From Chryseobacterium gregarium DSM 19109 (lineage in GTDB: Bacteria; Bacteroidota; Bacteroidia; Flavobacteriales; Weeksellaceae), in contig NZ_AUMU01000006.1 of the NCBI RefSeq assembly GCF_000430845.1, forward strand, positions 1 through 64,000: a stretch of DNA of 64,000 nt, given 5' to 3'. Made by a program: the position numbers and the translations under genes. This document shows, in pieces, positions 1 through 7,931 of the stretch. A model generated the notes under the pieces. That model was given only the letters and a program-made list of their open reading frames with translations, made no database searches and was not told where the DNA came from. Each line of letters begins with the position of its first letter. Position 1 is the first letter of the stretch.

Positions 1-770
1 GTCGGCATTCCGTGTGGGAAACCCTGATAGGTTTTTATCGTCCCGTTTTTCAGTAGTTTAATTGATTTTAATGCGGCATTCTGGTAAGGCACGATCTGGT
101 CATCTTCCCCGTGAAGAACCAGAACAGGAATATCAACTGCTTTCAGGTCTTCTCTGAAATCAGTTTCAGAAAACGCTTTGATGCCTTCGTAATGCGCAAC
201 GATTCCGCCCATCATTCCCTGTCTCCACCAGTTTCTCTGTATCCCTTCTTTCACATTGGCACCCTCTCTGTTGTAGCCATAGAAAGGGAAAGTCAAATCG
301 ATATAAAACTGCTGCCTGTTGTTCAGCGTCTGGTCTCTGATGTTGTCAAAAACTTCCATCGGTACCCCATCCGGATTGCTTTCGCTTGCCACCATAACGG
401 GTGGAACGGCGCTGATCAATACGGCTTTTTTAGCTCTTCCGTTGGCATACTTATTTACATAACGGATCACTTCGCCACCTCCTGTTGAGTGCCCGATGTG
501 AACTACGTCTTTCAGGTCCAGGAATTCTACCAGTTCCGCAGCGTCAGAAGCGTATTGTTCAATGGTATGGCCGTAGATATCCTGGCTTGATCTTCCGTGA
601 CCTCTTCTATCATGCGTGATTACTCGGTACCCTTTTTGTAAGAAGAAAATGACCTGGGCATCCCAGTCGTCTGATGACAACGGCCATCCGTGGTGGAACA
701 TCAATATCGGTCCTTTTCCCTGATCTTTGTAAAAAATTTCGGTTCCGTCTTTTAATTGCAGTGTACTCAT
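1..770 (-). CDS. Alpha/beta hydrolase, non-heme chloroperoxidase type (partial, C-terminus cut by window edge)
   Basis: The frame opens with ATG at 770 (MSTLQLKDG) and stays open to the window edge, giving about 256 residues of a family usually near 275. Visible landmarks are the oxyanion region HHGWPLSSDDWD near residues 26-37, the nucleophile elbow GHSTGGG with Ser at about 95, and a late FPHGMPT motif that should carry the catalytic His. These match cofactor-free chloroperoxidase/perhydrolase enzymes of the alpha/beta hydrolase fold, which act as esterases and, with peroxide and an organic acid, as perhydrolases. No signal peptide is seen, so it is probably cytoplasmic. It lies 143 bp downstream of the DsbA-like gene on the same strand and could be the last gene of the peroxiredoxin operon. 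The true substrate is unknown. Confidence 0.85.
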   Translation of the reverse strand, partial: MSTLQLKDGTEIFYKDQGKGPILMFHHGWPLSSDDWDAQVIFFLQKGYRVITHDRRGHGRSSQDIYGHTIEQYASDAAELVEFLDLKDVVHIGHSTGGGEVIRYVNKYANGRAKKAVLISAVPPVMVASESNPDGVPMEVFDNIRDQTLNNRQQFYIDLTFPFYGYNREGANVKEGIQRNWWRQGMMGGIVAHYEGIKAFSETDFREDLKAVDIPVLVLHGEDDQIVPYQNAALKSIKLLKNGTIKTYQGFPHGMP

Positions 771-913
771 TGTTGTAGATTTTTTAATGTTGTTATTTAT
801 TTAAATTATTTTATTGTCTTTATTCTTGGTAGATGTATTGTTGAAGGTTCAGCGTATCTTGTCCTAAGTTAAAATCATTCACGCTTTACATGTATTTAAC
901 TAAGCTGGTGAAA

Positions 914-1429
914 TTACTCAGCATTTTCGTTCAAAAGCTGCACTAAATCCTCTGCGCCTCCGTTGAATTTATTTCCGTTAACAAAGAAAGAAGGCGTTCC
1001 GTTCACTCCGCTCACGATTCCGCTTTCAAAATGTGCATCAACTTTATTTGCCAGTTCGGTGCTTCCCCTGTCTTTTTCGAATTGAGGAATATTCAGTTTT
1101 AGTTGTTCTGCTAACTTTACAAGGAAACTTTCATTCAGATCCTGCTGATTTTCATAGATGGCATCGTGCATTTCCCAGAATTTCCCCTGCAGATTGGCGG
1201 CTTCTGCTGCAAGTGCTGCCGGCCTTGCATATTGATGCATCTCTGACAATGGGAAGTTTCTGAAAACAAATTTAATCTGACTTCCGAATTCTTTCATCAG
1301 TTCTTTCAGAACAGGATAAGCAGCTCCGCAATACGGACATTGATAGTCTCCATATTCTACGATAACTAAATCGGCATCTAAGTTGCCCTGTGCGTGGTCA
1401 GTTTTGCTGACGTTTGGTTTTAATGACAT
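914..1429 (-). CDS. DsbA-family thioredoxin-fold oxidoreductase
   Basis: A 171-residue protein with a thioredoxin-fold start (VIVEYGDYQ) and a CPYC redox motif at Cys31/Cys34, followed by a helical insertion and a C-terminal VNGTPSFFVNG segment with the cis-Pro loop. This is the DsbA/DSBA-like oxidoreductase layout. No signal peptide is visible, so unlike periplasmic DsbA it is probably cytoplasmic and may act as a disulfide reductase or isomerase, or as a partner for the peroxiredoxin. Its start lies 2 bp after the peroxiredoxin stop, a strong sign of translational coupling in one operon. The fold assignment is firm; the substrate is inferred. Confidence 0.88.
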   Translation of the reverse strand: MSLKPNVSKTDHAQGNLDADLVIVEYGDYQCPYCGAAYPVLKELMKEFGSQIKFVFRNFPLSEMHQYARPAALAAEAANLQGKFWEMHDAIYENQQDLNESFLVKLAEQLKLNIPQFEKDRGSTELANKVDAHFESGIVSGVNGTPSFFVNGNKFNGGAEDLVQLLNENAE

Positions 1430-1431
1430 AA

Positions 1432-1893
1432 TTATTTTGTTTTAAGGGTTTCTAAAGCTTCTAAAATTCCGTCTGCTCCGGGATTGATGGCCGTGGGCGA
1501 CAGATAACTCCATTCGATGATGCCATCCTTATTGATGACGAACAGGGCCCGTTTGCATTCTCCTTCTTCCTCATCATAGACTCCGTATTTTCTGGCAATT
1601 TCTCCTTTGGCTTCAAAATCTGCCAATAAAGGGAAATGTAGGTTTCTGGATTGTGAAAATGCCAGGTGGCACCATTTGCTGTCCACAGAAATTCCGAAGA
1701 GCTCTGCATCATATTGTTTGAAAAACTTCAATGTTTCATTGTATAAAGCCATCTGGTCGCTGCATACCGGACTCCAGTCGACAGGGTAGAAAGCAAGGAT
1801 GACATTTTTTCCTTTGAATTCTGAGAGTTTAATTTTCTGGTCGGGCGTTGCAAATAAAGTAAAATCAGGGGCAACATCATTTTTCTGTAACAT
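1432..1893 (-). CDS. Peroxiredoxin (AhpC/TSA family)
   Basis: A 153-residue thiol peroxidase. The active-site region FYPVDWSPVCSDQ places the peroxidatic Cys at residue 44, with the conserved Pro (37) and Thr/Ser-type position of the PxxxT/SxxC motif. It reduces hydrogen peroxide and organic hydroperoxides in the cytoplasm. A Cys in the EEEGECKRALFV stretch (about residue 112) may be a resolving Cys, but this is inferred. The start overlaps the end of the upstream DUF1275 gene by 17 bp, and the DsbA-like gene follows after 2 bp, so the three form a tight operon in which a peroxidase is paired with a possible thiol reductant. Confidence 0.93.
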   Translation of the reverse strand: MLQKNDVAPDFTLFATPDQKIKLSEFKGKNVILAFYPVDWSPVCSDQMALYNETLKFFKQYDAELFGISVDSKWCHLAFSQSRNLHFPLLADFEAKGEIARKYGVYDEEEGECKRALFVINKDGIIEWSYLSPTAINPGADGILEALETLKTK

Positions 1894-2602
1894 AATATGA
1901 GTTTTTATAGTTAATTTTTGAAATCAGTAAACCGCACATCAGTAATAAAACAGCAGGAAGAATAAAAGTCCATTTTCCCAGATAACCGAGTAGGGAAGGA
2001 GCGGTAAACGCACCGGATAAAAAGCCGATCCACAAGAGTAAAAGATGAATGGCATTTGATTTATATTCTTCTTTTTCCGCTTTATTTTTCGTCATACTCA
2101 GCATTGCGGTGTTTCTTGCCAGGCTGTTCAAGGTTCCCGTTACGAAATCCGTATTTATTTTTTGGTTGCCTACGGAAGTCACAATCGTATTCATTAATCC
2201 CATCGAAAAGCCGATCATCGCAATAGAGGAAATGGAATTGATAGTATAAAAATAAGAAATTATCGTATAAAAAATAAGAATTCCCGAAACGATGTAAAAT
2301 GTTAATTCCTGGTTCTTCATTCTCTTCCACACCGACAGGCAGATCCCTGTATAAATTCCCAGCAGAAAAAAACCGATCACTGTAACTGATGTTATGACTA
2401 CTCCTGATTTATCAGCAGAAAGTGCGGCACCCAACTGTGTTGTGTTTCCACTCATAAAAGAAACATAGGTTTTCCATTTGATGAGACCTGCCGCATCGAT
2501 GTATCCTGCAACCAGGGCTAAGAATACCGCCAGTCTTTCCTGTTTCCTGATTGGGTCAGGCAAGACTGAGATGACTGCTGAAGAAACTTTAGGCTGTTCC
2601 AT
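1877..2602 (-). CDS. YoaK family (DUF1275) membrane protein
   Basis: A 241-residue polytopic membrane protein with about six hydrophobic segments. The AGYIDAAGLI stretch near residues 33-42 and the FMSGNTTQLG motif near residues 48-57 are the family hallmarks of DUF1275/YoaK proteins, whose molecular function is not known. It is expected in the inner membrane. It heads the operon with the peroxiredoxin and the DsbA-like protein: its 3' end overlaps the peroxiredoxin start. The bicupin gene lies 102 bp upstream on the same strand, so readthrough from the bicupin promoter is plausible. Confidence 0.88.
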   Translation of the reverse strand: MEQPKVSSAVISVLPDPIRKQERLAVFLALVAGYIDAAGLIKWKTYVSFMSGNTTQLGAALSADKSGVVITSVTVIGFFLLGIYTGICLSVWKRMKNQELTFYIVSGILIFYTIISYFYTINSISSIAMIGFSMGLMNTIVTSVGNQKINTDFVTGTLNSLARNTAMLSMTKNKAEKEEYKSNAIHLLLLWIGFLSGAFTAPSLLGYLGKWTFILPAVLLLMCGLLISKINYKNSYYVTEK

Positions 2603-2704
2603 TTTGAGAGGTTAGGTTTTTTGTTTTACATTCACGGATGAAGAATCTCTACTTTTTTATATTATGTTTTTCATCCTGTAAAATTTTATTGCTGAAAGAA
2701 ATTC

Positions 2705-3751
2705 TTATTTTTCAGGCTGGATAAACACTTTCTTGGAAGGGAATTTTTCTATTTCACCTGCGGCCAGTTTAAAATTGGTGACCACCACATCTTTCGGATT
2801 TCCGGCAAGCCATTCACTCAGATCGATTGATTCATAAACGCCGCTGTTGAAGCCGATTAATATTTTGCATACGGTGTCTCCCGTATTTTTGATGTAATGT
2901 CCGGCTCCCATCGGTACATATCCCACATCTCCGGCACTAAACTGTTCCGTGATGCAAGTAGATTCTGCCAGGAAGACTGACATTTCCGCCTGCCCTGAAA
3001 TAAAATACTGCCATTCGTCAGCATTCGGGTGCCAGTGCATTTCCCTCAGAGCGCCCGGCTGCAGTTCCAAAACAGAACCGGACATGGTACTGCTGATCGG
3101 GAATTCCTTGCTGGTAACCAATCTCTGCAACCCTCCGCCCGGAACAATTCTCGGCTGTTGAGAATGCAAAGGATAACGGTGAAAACTGGTTAATTCTATA
3201 TCAGATTCATTCGGACGGGCCTCTGCAACGAACGACATTTCATCCGGAACAATTCCGGCTGCGAAATACGCTTCTTTTTGTGGTAAGGCAGCAACTTCTT
3301 CAAGCGTTAAACCTAAATTCTGTGCAACGATTTCAGGCGGTACAGACGAAACAAAATCGGTTACGCTGAAGGTGTGGTCTTCGGAAAAATTACCGTTATC
3401 GAAAATTAAAATGAAATGACATTCTTCCGTTCCGGTTGCCTGGATCGAGTGCCCATAACCTTTCGGGAAGTACCATACATCACCCGGTTCAAAATTATCA
3501 GTATAGCTGTGTCCGTCCGGATGAATAATGGTTGTCCGCACATTTCCTGAGATTACGTAAGCCCATTCTGCAGCGTTGGCGTGCCAGTGCAGTTCTCTCA
3601 TGCTTCCCGGCTGCAGTCTCATGGAAACTCCAGCAATGCCGATAGAAGCAGGGAAATCGGTTACTGATGCGCCTCTTGTGGTTCCGCCGTCATTGGTTCG
3701 GGGGGCTTTTTTTTCTAATTCGTATCTGAAGCTTAAATTTTCGGTATTCAT
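2705..3751 (-). CDS. Bicupin, oxalate decarboxylase family
   Basis: A 348-residue protein with two cupin domains. The N-terminal metal site shows H55, H57, E62 and H101 (HWHANAAEW and GHSI); the C-terminal site shows H239, H241, E246 and H285. This is the Mn-binding pattern of oxalate decarboxylases, which convert oxalate to formate and CO2 with O2 as cofactor. The N-terminal site keeps the Arg of RELHWH (R52). A SEDHT pentapeptide (residues 123-127) sits where Bacillus OxdC has its SENST lid, keeping the catalytic Glu (E124). No signal peptide is visible. The gene follows one of three shared operator-like motifs, and a good terminator of the quinone-oxidoreductase gene separates it from its neighbour. 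Oxalate as substrate is inferred; another bicupin activity is possible. Confidence 0.88.
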   Translation of the reverse strand: MNTENLSFRYELEKKAPRTNDGGTTRGASVTDFPASIGIAGVSMRLQPGSMRELHWHANAAEWAYVISGNVRTTIIHPDGHSYTDNFEPGDVWYFPKGYGHSIQATGTEECHFILIFDNGNFSEDHTFSVTDFVSSVPPEIVAQNLGLTLEEVAALPQKEAYFAAGIVPDEMSFVAEARPNESDIELTSFHRYPLHSQQPRIVPGGGLQRLVTSKEFPISSTMSGSVLELQPGALREMHWHPNADEWQYFISGQAEMSVFLAESTCITEQFSAGDVGYVPMGAGHYIKNTGDTVCKILIGFNSGVYESIDLSEWLAGNPKDVVVTNFKLAAGEIEKFPSKKVFIQPEK

Positions 3752-3800
3752 TACAGTAGTTTTTTAGTTTGATTATTAGAGTTTGTCTTTATTTCTACTG

Positions 3801-3866
3801 TAAAGCTACTGAGGAATCATCCGTTTTGGAAGCGGTTTTCGGTGAACGGGCAAAATGAGTCGTTGA
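3801..3866 (-). promoter_or_regulatory. Operator-like motif plus -7 box upstream of the bicupin gene (copy A)
   Basis: Plus-strand positions 3849-3866 read GGCAAAATGAGTCGTTGA, preceded by CGGTTTTCGGTGAACG. On the transcribed (minus) strand the TAAAG at 3801-3805 becomes a TAGCTTTA box, close to the Bacteroidota -7 consensus TANNTTTG, 50 nt upstream of the bicupin ATG. The same motif and spacing recur at 6107-6172 and 11669-11734. The upstream placement of the motif suggests an activator site. Confidence 0.6.
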
Positions 3867-3995
3867 GAAATTAAAACAAATAGTTGATGCCTTTGACGTA
3901 AATAAAATAGATGAAAGATAAGATCTCTGAATTCATTTTTTATTTTAAAAGAATCTTAATCATTGTTTTTATTAAAATAATTTTAAAAACAAAAA

Positions 3996-4021
3996 ACCTT
4001 CCCGGTCTGATTTGGGAAGGC
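3996..4021 (-). terminator. Terminator of the quinone oxidoreductase gene
   Basis: On the minus strand a CCTTCCC / GGGAAGG stem (plus 3997-4003 and 4014-4020) is followed by a run of T residues, as expected of an intrinsic terminator just after the stop at 4093. The rest of the 3752-4092 gap holds operator copy A and AT-rich DNA with no gene. Confidence 0.75.
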
Positions 4022-4092
4022 TTAAATTGCAGGTGTTAAATTATCAGAAATCTTTATTCTATTCTTTTCATAGTTTTTAATTAAAGTTTGTC

Positions 4093-5061
4093 TTACCTAA
4101 CAAGAATAATCTTGCCTGTATGAGTACCGTCTTCAAGCAGCCGATGCGCTTCTGCAGCTTCTGAAAAAGGAAACGTTTTAAAGATAACAGGTGTGAATTT
4201 TTTAGATTCTATCAGAGGCCATACCTTCTTCCTGATTTCCTGCGCCAGTTGTTTTTTGAAATTATATTCTCTGCTTCTCAGGGTGCTTCCTGTAATCGTA
4301 AGGCGTTTCAGCATCACTTTCCGGATGTCAAGATCAACATGGCTGCCCCCTACGGCATTGATATGGACCAGACGGCCTTCCGGATTCAGGATATTTATGT
4401 TTTTGCTTAGGTAATCACCGCCTATCATATCCAGAATAACGTCAATACCTTTATTTTGTAATTCGGTTTCAAAATTCTGAGTTTTGTAATTGATGTATGC
4501 CTCTGCACCAAGTTCCATGCATTTCCGGCCTTTTTCGTCCGAACCTACGGTAACCATTACTTTTGAACCCAAAGCGCGGGCAATCTGAATTCCCGTGATG
4601 CCGATTCCGCTGTTTCCGCCATGAATCAGAAGGGTTTCACCAGGTTGAAGTCTTCCTCTCTGAAAGACGTTTGACCAGACCGTGAATACAGTTTCCGGCA
4701 AGCCTGCCGCTTCAATAAAACTAAGGCCTGCAGGAATCGGTAAACACTGTCCTTCACGTACGCTCACAAATTCTGCATAGCCACCGCCAGCCAAAAGGGC
4801 ACATACTTTATCGCCTGTTTTAAAATCAACGACATCCGGTCCGCATTGTACAACGATTCCGGAAACTTCCAGCCCCGGGATATCTGCCGGGACGCCTTCC
4901 GGCGCAGGATAATTACCTTCACGCTGAAAAACATCGGGACGGTTGATCCCGGCGGCTTTAACTTCAATCAATACCTGGTCCCCGGATATTTCGGGAGTCG
5001 GGCATTCCTGTAATTTCAATACTTCAGGAGCGCCATGTTTTGTTATAATTATTGCTTCCAT
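4093..5061 (-). CDS. NAD(P)H:quinone oxidoreductase, zinc-independent medium-chain reductase (PIG3/QOR-like)
   Basis: A 322-residue MDR-superfamily enzyme. The N-terminal GroES-like part contains GINRPDVFQREGNYP, and the Rossmann part contains LLIHGGNSGIGITGIQIA with the AxxGxxG-type dinucleotide motif. The zinc ligands of alcohol dehydrogenases are absent, as in the quinone reductase/PIG3 branch. Such enzymes reduce quinones or enones with NADPH in the cytoplasm and commonly respond to electrophile stress. It is transcribed alone: a terminator follows, and a 450-bp gap with no intact gene precedes it. The family is firm; the substrate is not known. Confidence 0.9.
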   Translation of the reverse strand: MEAIIITKHGAPEVLKLQECPTPEISGDQVLIEVKAAGINRPDVFQREGNYPAPEGVPADIPGLEVSGIVVQCGPDVVDFKTGDKVCALLAGGGYAEFVSVREGQCLPIPAGLSFIEAAGLPETVFTVWSNVFQRGRLQPGETLLIHGGNSGIGITGIQIARALGSKVMVTVGSDEKGRKCMELGAEAYINYKTQNFETELQNKGIDVILDMIGGDYLSKNINILNPEGRLVHINAVGGSHVDLDIRKVMLKRLTITGSTLRSREYNFKKQLAQEIRKKVWPLIESKKFTPVIFKTFPFSEAAEAHRLLEDGTHTGKIILVR

Positions 5062-5159
5062 TTTTTTATTTTAGATTAAATTAGAACTCTTTTCCAGGCG
5101 AGTTAATAAATCAATGGTTTTGGATTGCTTTCAACAGATTTTTAGTGCAGGAATCGGTT

Positions 5160-5510
5160 TTAAAAAACACAATCCGGTGCAGTATATAGTCCGCCCGTTT
5201 GACCAAGAGCTATACATGGTATGACAACAATCTGATTTTTATCGTCCGTTTTAAATAGTCCCGGATAAGCAGGGTAGTTTGCATTTTCCCATGTATATTC
5301 TCCGGATGGACCTCCGTTCCATATTCCTGATAAAACAGGTCACGGTTAGCATTCATAATTTATGCCGACATTTACCCATCACGATTATAAAGGATGAGAA
5401 TCTTTGGATTTTTGACCACGCGAGGGTAATTTTTCCGCCGTTTACAGAAACTCCGATTAATTCGGCTAAAGCCCGGTTCTTATGAGTTTTACGCTCATGG
5501 TCTGTTTTGC
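5160..5510 (-). pseudogene. Possible decayed small secreted or GG-leader peptide gene
   Basis: The gap 5062-5510 has no intact gene. On the minus strand, plus 5160-5330 reads as a protein-like 56-residue tail that includes GIWNGGPSGEY, NYPAYPGLF and GGLYTAPDCVF and ends at a stop (plus 5160-5162). Further upstream, in another frame, AELIGVSVNGGKI resembles the double-glycine leader of the short bacteriocin-like peptides that abound in Chryseobacterium. Stops and frame changes break the two parts. This is inference from composition and a short motif; it may be coincidental. Confidence 0.25.
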
Positions 5511-6068
5511 TTAGAAAGGCTGATTGTATTTTCCCGTCAGTGCTTTGTTCTCAATGCTTTTTGCAAAATTAGGCGTTTCTTCATGGTTGTGGGCATCGGA
5601 GGCAGCCTGTCTGGAAGCGGCAGCATCAGCAAGGTTCAGGTTATGTCTTTTAAGATATTCGAACATTTCGGGCGTGGCGGTTGCGTGAATTTCGTTGGTA
5701 TACAAGGTTGTATTGTCGTCAATTTTTGTCGCTTTCAGTTCCCATAAAACCTGGACTTTCGTTCTGCCGCCCTGGGTAATAGAATCTGAGACTGAAAGCA
5801 TGCGGCAATAATCCGGACGGTGAATAACCGCTACATAATGTTGAACCATCAGTGCATCACCAATGGTTTCGACATTTAATGAAACAGGCTGTCCATCATA
5901 CGTTGAAGAGATGGCCGCTCCGATGTGCTGCGTAGAACATCTTTGATATTCCGCATCGGGAAGGTTCAATAACCACTCTGCAATGTTTACTTTTTCGATA
6001 GGTGCATTGATGATCGCTGTTGCGGTAGAGTGGGACAATGCGTTTTCCGGTGTCTGAATAATTTCCAT
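5511..6068 (-). CDS. SRPBCC-like hypothetical protein
   Basis: A 185-residue cytoplasmic protein without signal peptide or membrane segment. Its first two thirds (TATAIINAPIEKVNIAEWLLNLP, then alternating strands such as LNVETIGDALMVQHYVAV and VQVLWELKAT) read like an SRPBCC/START-type ligand-binding fold, which usually starts with a xxxxINAPxExVW segment. The last 50 residues are helical and rich in Ala and His. I do not recognise a specific family. The promoter carries operator-like copy B, linking it to the bicupin and Dps genes, so a role in the same stress response is inferred. Confidence 0.75.
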   Translation of the reverse strand: MEIIQTPENALSHSTATAIINAPIEKVNIAEWLLNLPDAEYQRCSTQHIGAAISSTYDGQPVSLNVETIGDALMVQHYVAVIHRPDYCRMLSVSDSITQGGRTKVQVLWELKATKIDDNTTLYTNEIHATATPEMFEYLKRHNLNLADAAASRQAASDAHNHEETPNFAKSIENKALTGKYNQPF

Positions 6069-6106
6069 AATGTTTAGAATTTTGATTGTTTGTATTAATT
6101 TGAAGG

Positions 6107-6172
6107 TAAAGCTATAATCAGATCAATTTAAAATCAGCTGCCATTCGATAAATAGGCAAAATGGCTCGTTGA
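6107..6172 (-). promoter_or_regulatory. Operator-like motif plus -7 box upstream of the SRPBCC-like gene (copy B)
   Basis: Plus 6155-6172 reads GGCAAAATGGCTCGTTGA. The TAAAG at 6107-6111 lies exactly as far from it as in copies A and C and gives a TAGCTTTA box on the minus strand, 39 nt upstream of the ATG at 6068. The flank between the two blocks is diverged from A and C, which highlights the conserved 18 bp and the conserved spacing. Confidence 0.55.
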
Positions 6173-6294
6173 ATTCGGAAAAAATGAGGATGCTGATCTT
6201 CAGTGGGTCCAGCTTTCAGAAAATAATTTTAACAAAAAAATCCACCCCAATATCAAATTGAAGCGGACTGTAATTTATAAATTCGTCATAATCT

Positions 6295-6843
6295 CTATTT
6301 ATACAGCCATTTTCTGATCAGCTTAGTATAATTGGGCATCACTGCAAATACCATCAGGAAAACAATACATCCCGAAACGATCAGCCCATCAGAATAATGA
6401 TTGACAGGTATTTGTAAAAACCTTAAAATAGGCAGTACAAATAACGGAATCAGAAGCGACAGCGGATAAATGGCAGACCAAGTCACCAGGAATTGCTTCC
6501 AGCGAACGGGAATTTTGGTTTCATTCTCAGATTCAAAAAGAAAATCGAGGCCGGATTTTATTTTGTAATGATCGTTTTTCCGGAATAACGGAGCTGCTTT
6601 TTCAATCAGATTTTTCCGGCTGTCGGATTCCATCCAGTGTTTAAGATGGCTGATGGTATCAAACCGGATAATAACGGTATATACAAAAGTCAGATCAGGA
6701 ATCGGCCTTACAATCTGCAGATCGATAAAGCCTTCCGAATGTTTCGTAACGGGAACAATATCGTCCAGCCATCTTTCGTATTCCTGTCGTTTTCCGTCCA
6801 AAATATGGTGGGTTATCACAACGGATGCGCCTTGTTTTTCCAT
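6295..6843 (-). CDS. Antibiotic-biosynthesis-monooxygenase-domain membrane protein
   Basis: A 182-residue protein. Residues 1-95 form an ABM-type ferredoxin-like domain (VVITHHILDGKRQEYERWLDD, then LQIVRP, TFVYTVIIRFDT and HLKHWMESDSRK). Residues about 116-172 hold two hydrophobic segments, so the domain is anchored to the membrane. ABM domains occur in small cofactor-free monooxygenases and in proteins of unknown activity; this two-part type is common but uncharacterised. It starts 18 bp after the Old Yellow Enzyme stop, in the same operon. The enzymatic role is inferred only. Confidence 0.82.
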   Translation of the reverse strand: MEKQGASVVITHHILDGKRQEYERWLDDIVPVTKHSEGFIDLQIVRPIPDLTFVYTVIIRFDTISHLKHWMESDSRKNLIEKAAPLFRKNDHYKIKSGLDFLFESENETKIPVRWKQFLVTWSAIYPLSLLIPLFVLPILRFLQIPVNHYSDGLIVSGCIVFLMVFAVMPNYTKLIRKWLYK

Positions 6844-6861
6844 TACTAATGTCTTTGTTGA

Positions 6862-7920
6862 TTAAAAAGCTCTCTTATACTGCCAAGGGATTTCGACATC
6901 CGTTCCCAGTTCTTGTGCGGAATGAAGGGCGAAATAAGGGTCACGCAGGTGTTCTCTGGCAATAAATACCAGATCTGCCTGGTCATTCACAATAATATCA
7001 TTGGCCTGTACGGCTTCGGTAATCATTCCTACGGCTCCTGTTGCCATAACGGTCTGTTGTTTTATAACAGCGGCAAACGGAACCTGGTAGTTCGGGAAAA
7101 CGCGGTCTTTGCTCACATTGGCAAACCCGCCGCCGGAAGCCGTTATTAGGTCTACGCCGTTTTCTTTCAGGACTTTTGAAAGTATAAGGCTGTCATCCAG
7201 GGTCCAGGCATCCGGGGTCTCCAGGTAGTCAACAGCGGAAATCCTGACGAATAAGGGCATCCCGTCCGGAATTACTTTTCTTACTTCGCCAACGGTTTCC
7301 ACCAGAAACCTGATTCTGTTCTCCAGACTGCCGCCGTACTCATCCTGTCTTTTGTTGATGACGGCAGAATAAAACTGATGAAACAGGTACCCGTGGCCGG
7401 CGTGCAGCTCTATTATATCAAAACCGGCTTCAACCGCGCGGAGGGCAGCTTCTACAAATTTAATCTTCAGCTCCCGGATTTCATTAACCGTTAATTCCTG
7501 AGGAACCACACCGTTCATTTCAGTGGCAGATGATGATTTTACCACCCAGCCACCTTCTTCGGCGGTAAGCGGTTTCATCCGTTCATTGGGATGTTTCAGG
7601 CTTCCTTTGCCTCCGGAATGCCAGAGCTGGATGCCTATTCTGGCATCCTGTTCATGAACAAAACCCACGATGTTTTTCCATGCATTTTTCTGTTCGTCAT
7701 TCCAGATCCCTACATCACTCAGGGTTGCCAGGCCTTCCGGGGAAACCGCTGTGCATTCCGTAAGGATCAGGCCTGCGCCGCCCACGGCACGGCTTCCGAG
7801 GTGTACCAGGTGCCAGTTGCCGGGAATGCCGTTTTTTGCGCTGTATTGTTGCATCGGGGATACCACTATTCTGTTTTTCAGAGTAAGTTCGCGAAGGGTT
7901 ATAGGTGAGAATAAATTCAT
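6862..7920 (-). CDS. NADH:flavin oxidoreductase, Old Yellow Enzyme family (NamA/YqjM-like)
   Basis: A 352-residue TIM-barrel flavoenzyme of the YqjM/NamA class, which uses FMN and NADPH to reduce activated C=C bonds of enals, enones, nitro compounds and quinones. Seen in sequence: LKNRIVVSPM near the start, the substrate-binding HAGHGYL pair of His, the KRQDEYGGSLENR barrel signature, and the FMN-phosphate region ATGAVGMI and REHLRDPYFA. The redox-tuning Cys of YqjM (SPMCMYS) is replaced by Gln (SPMQQYS). It lies 11 bp downstream of the histidine kinase and upstream of the ABM gene, so its expression is probably coupled to the sensor. Confidence 0.93.
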   Translation of the reverse strand: MNLFSPITLRELTLKNRIVVSPMQQYSAKNGIPGNWHLVHLGSRAVGGAGLILTECTAVSPEGLATLSDVGIWNDEQKNAWKNIVGFVHEQDARIGIQLWHSGGKGSLKHPNERMKPLTAEEGGWVVKSSSATEMNGVVPQELTVNEIRELKIKFVEAALRAVEAGFDIIELHAGHGYLFHQFYSAVINKRQDEYGGSLENRIRFLVETVGEVRKVIPDGMPLFVRISAVDYLETPDAWTLDDSLILSKVLKENGVDLITASGGGFANVSKDRVFPNYQVPFAAVIKQQTVMATGAVGMITEAVQANDIIVNDQADLVFIAREHLRDPYFALHSAQELGTDVEIPWQYKRAF

Positions 7921-7931
7921 GATAATAATTT

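Noticed and set aside
5279..5485. 68-codon plus-strand frame in the quinone-oxidoreductase upstream gap
   Set aside because: It starts with TTG, has no family resemblance, and the opposite strand gives more protein-like fragments; treated as a shadow.
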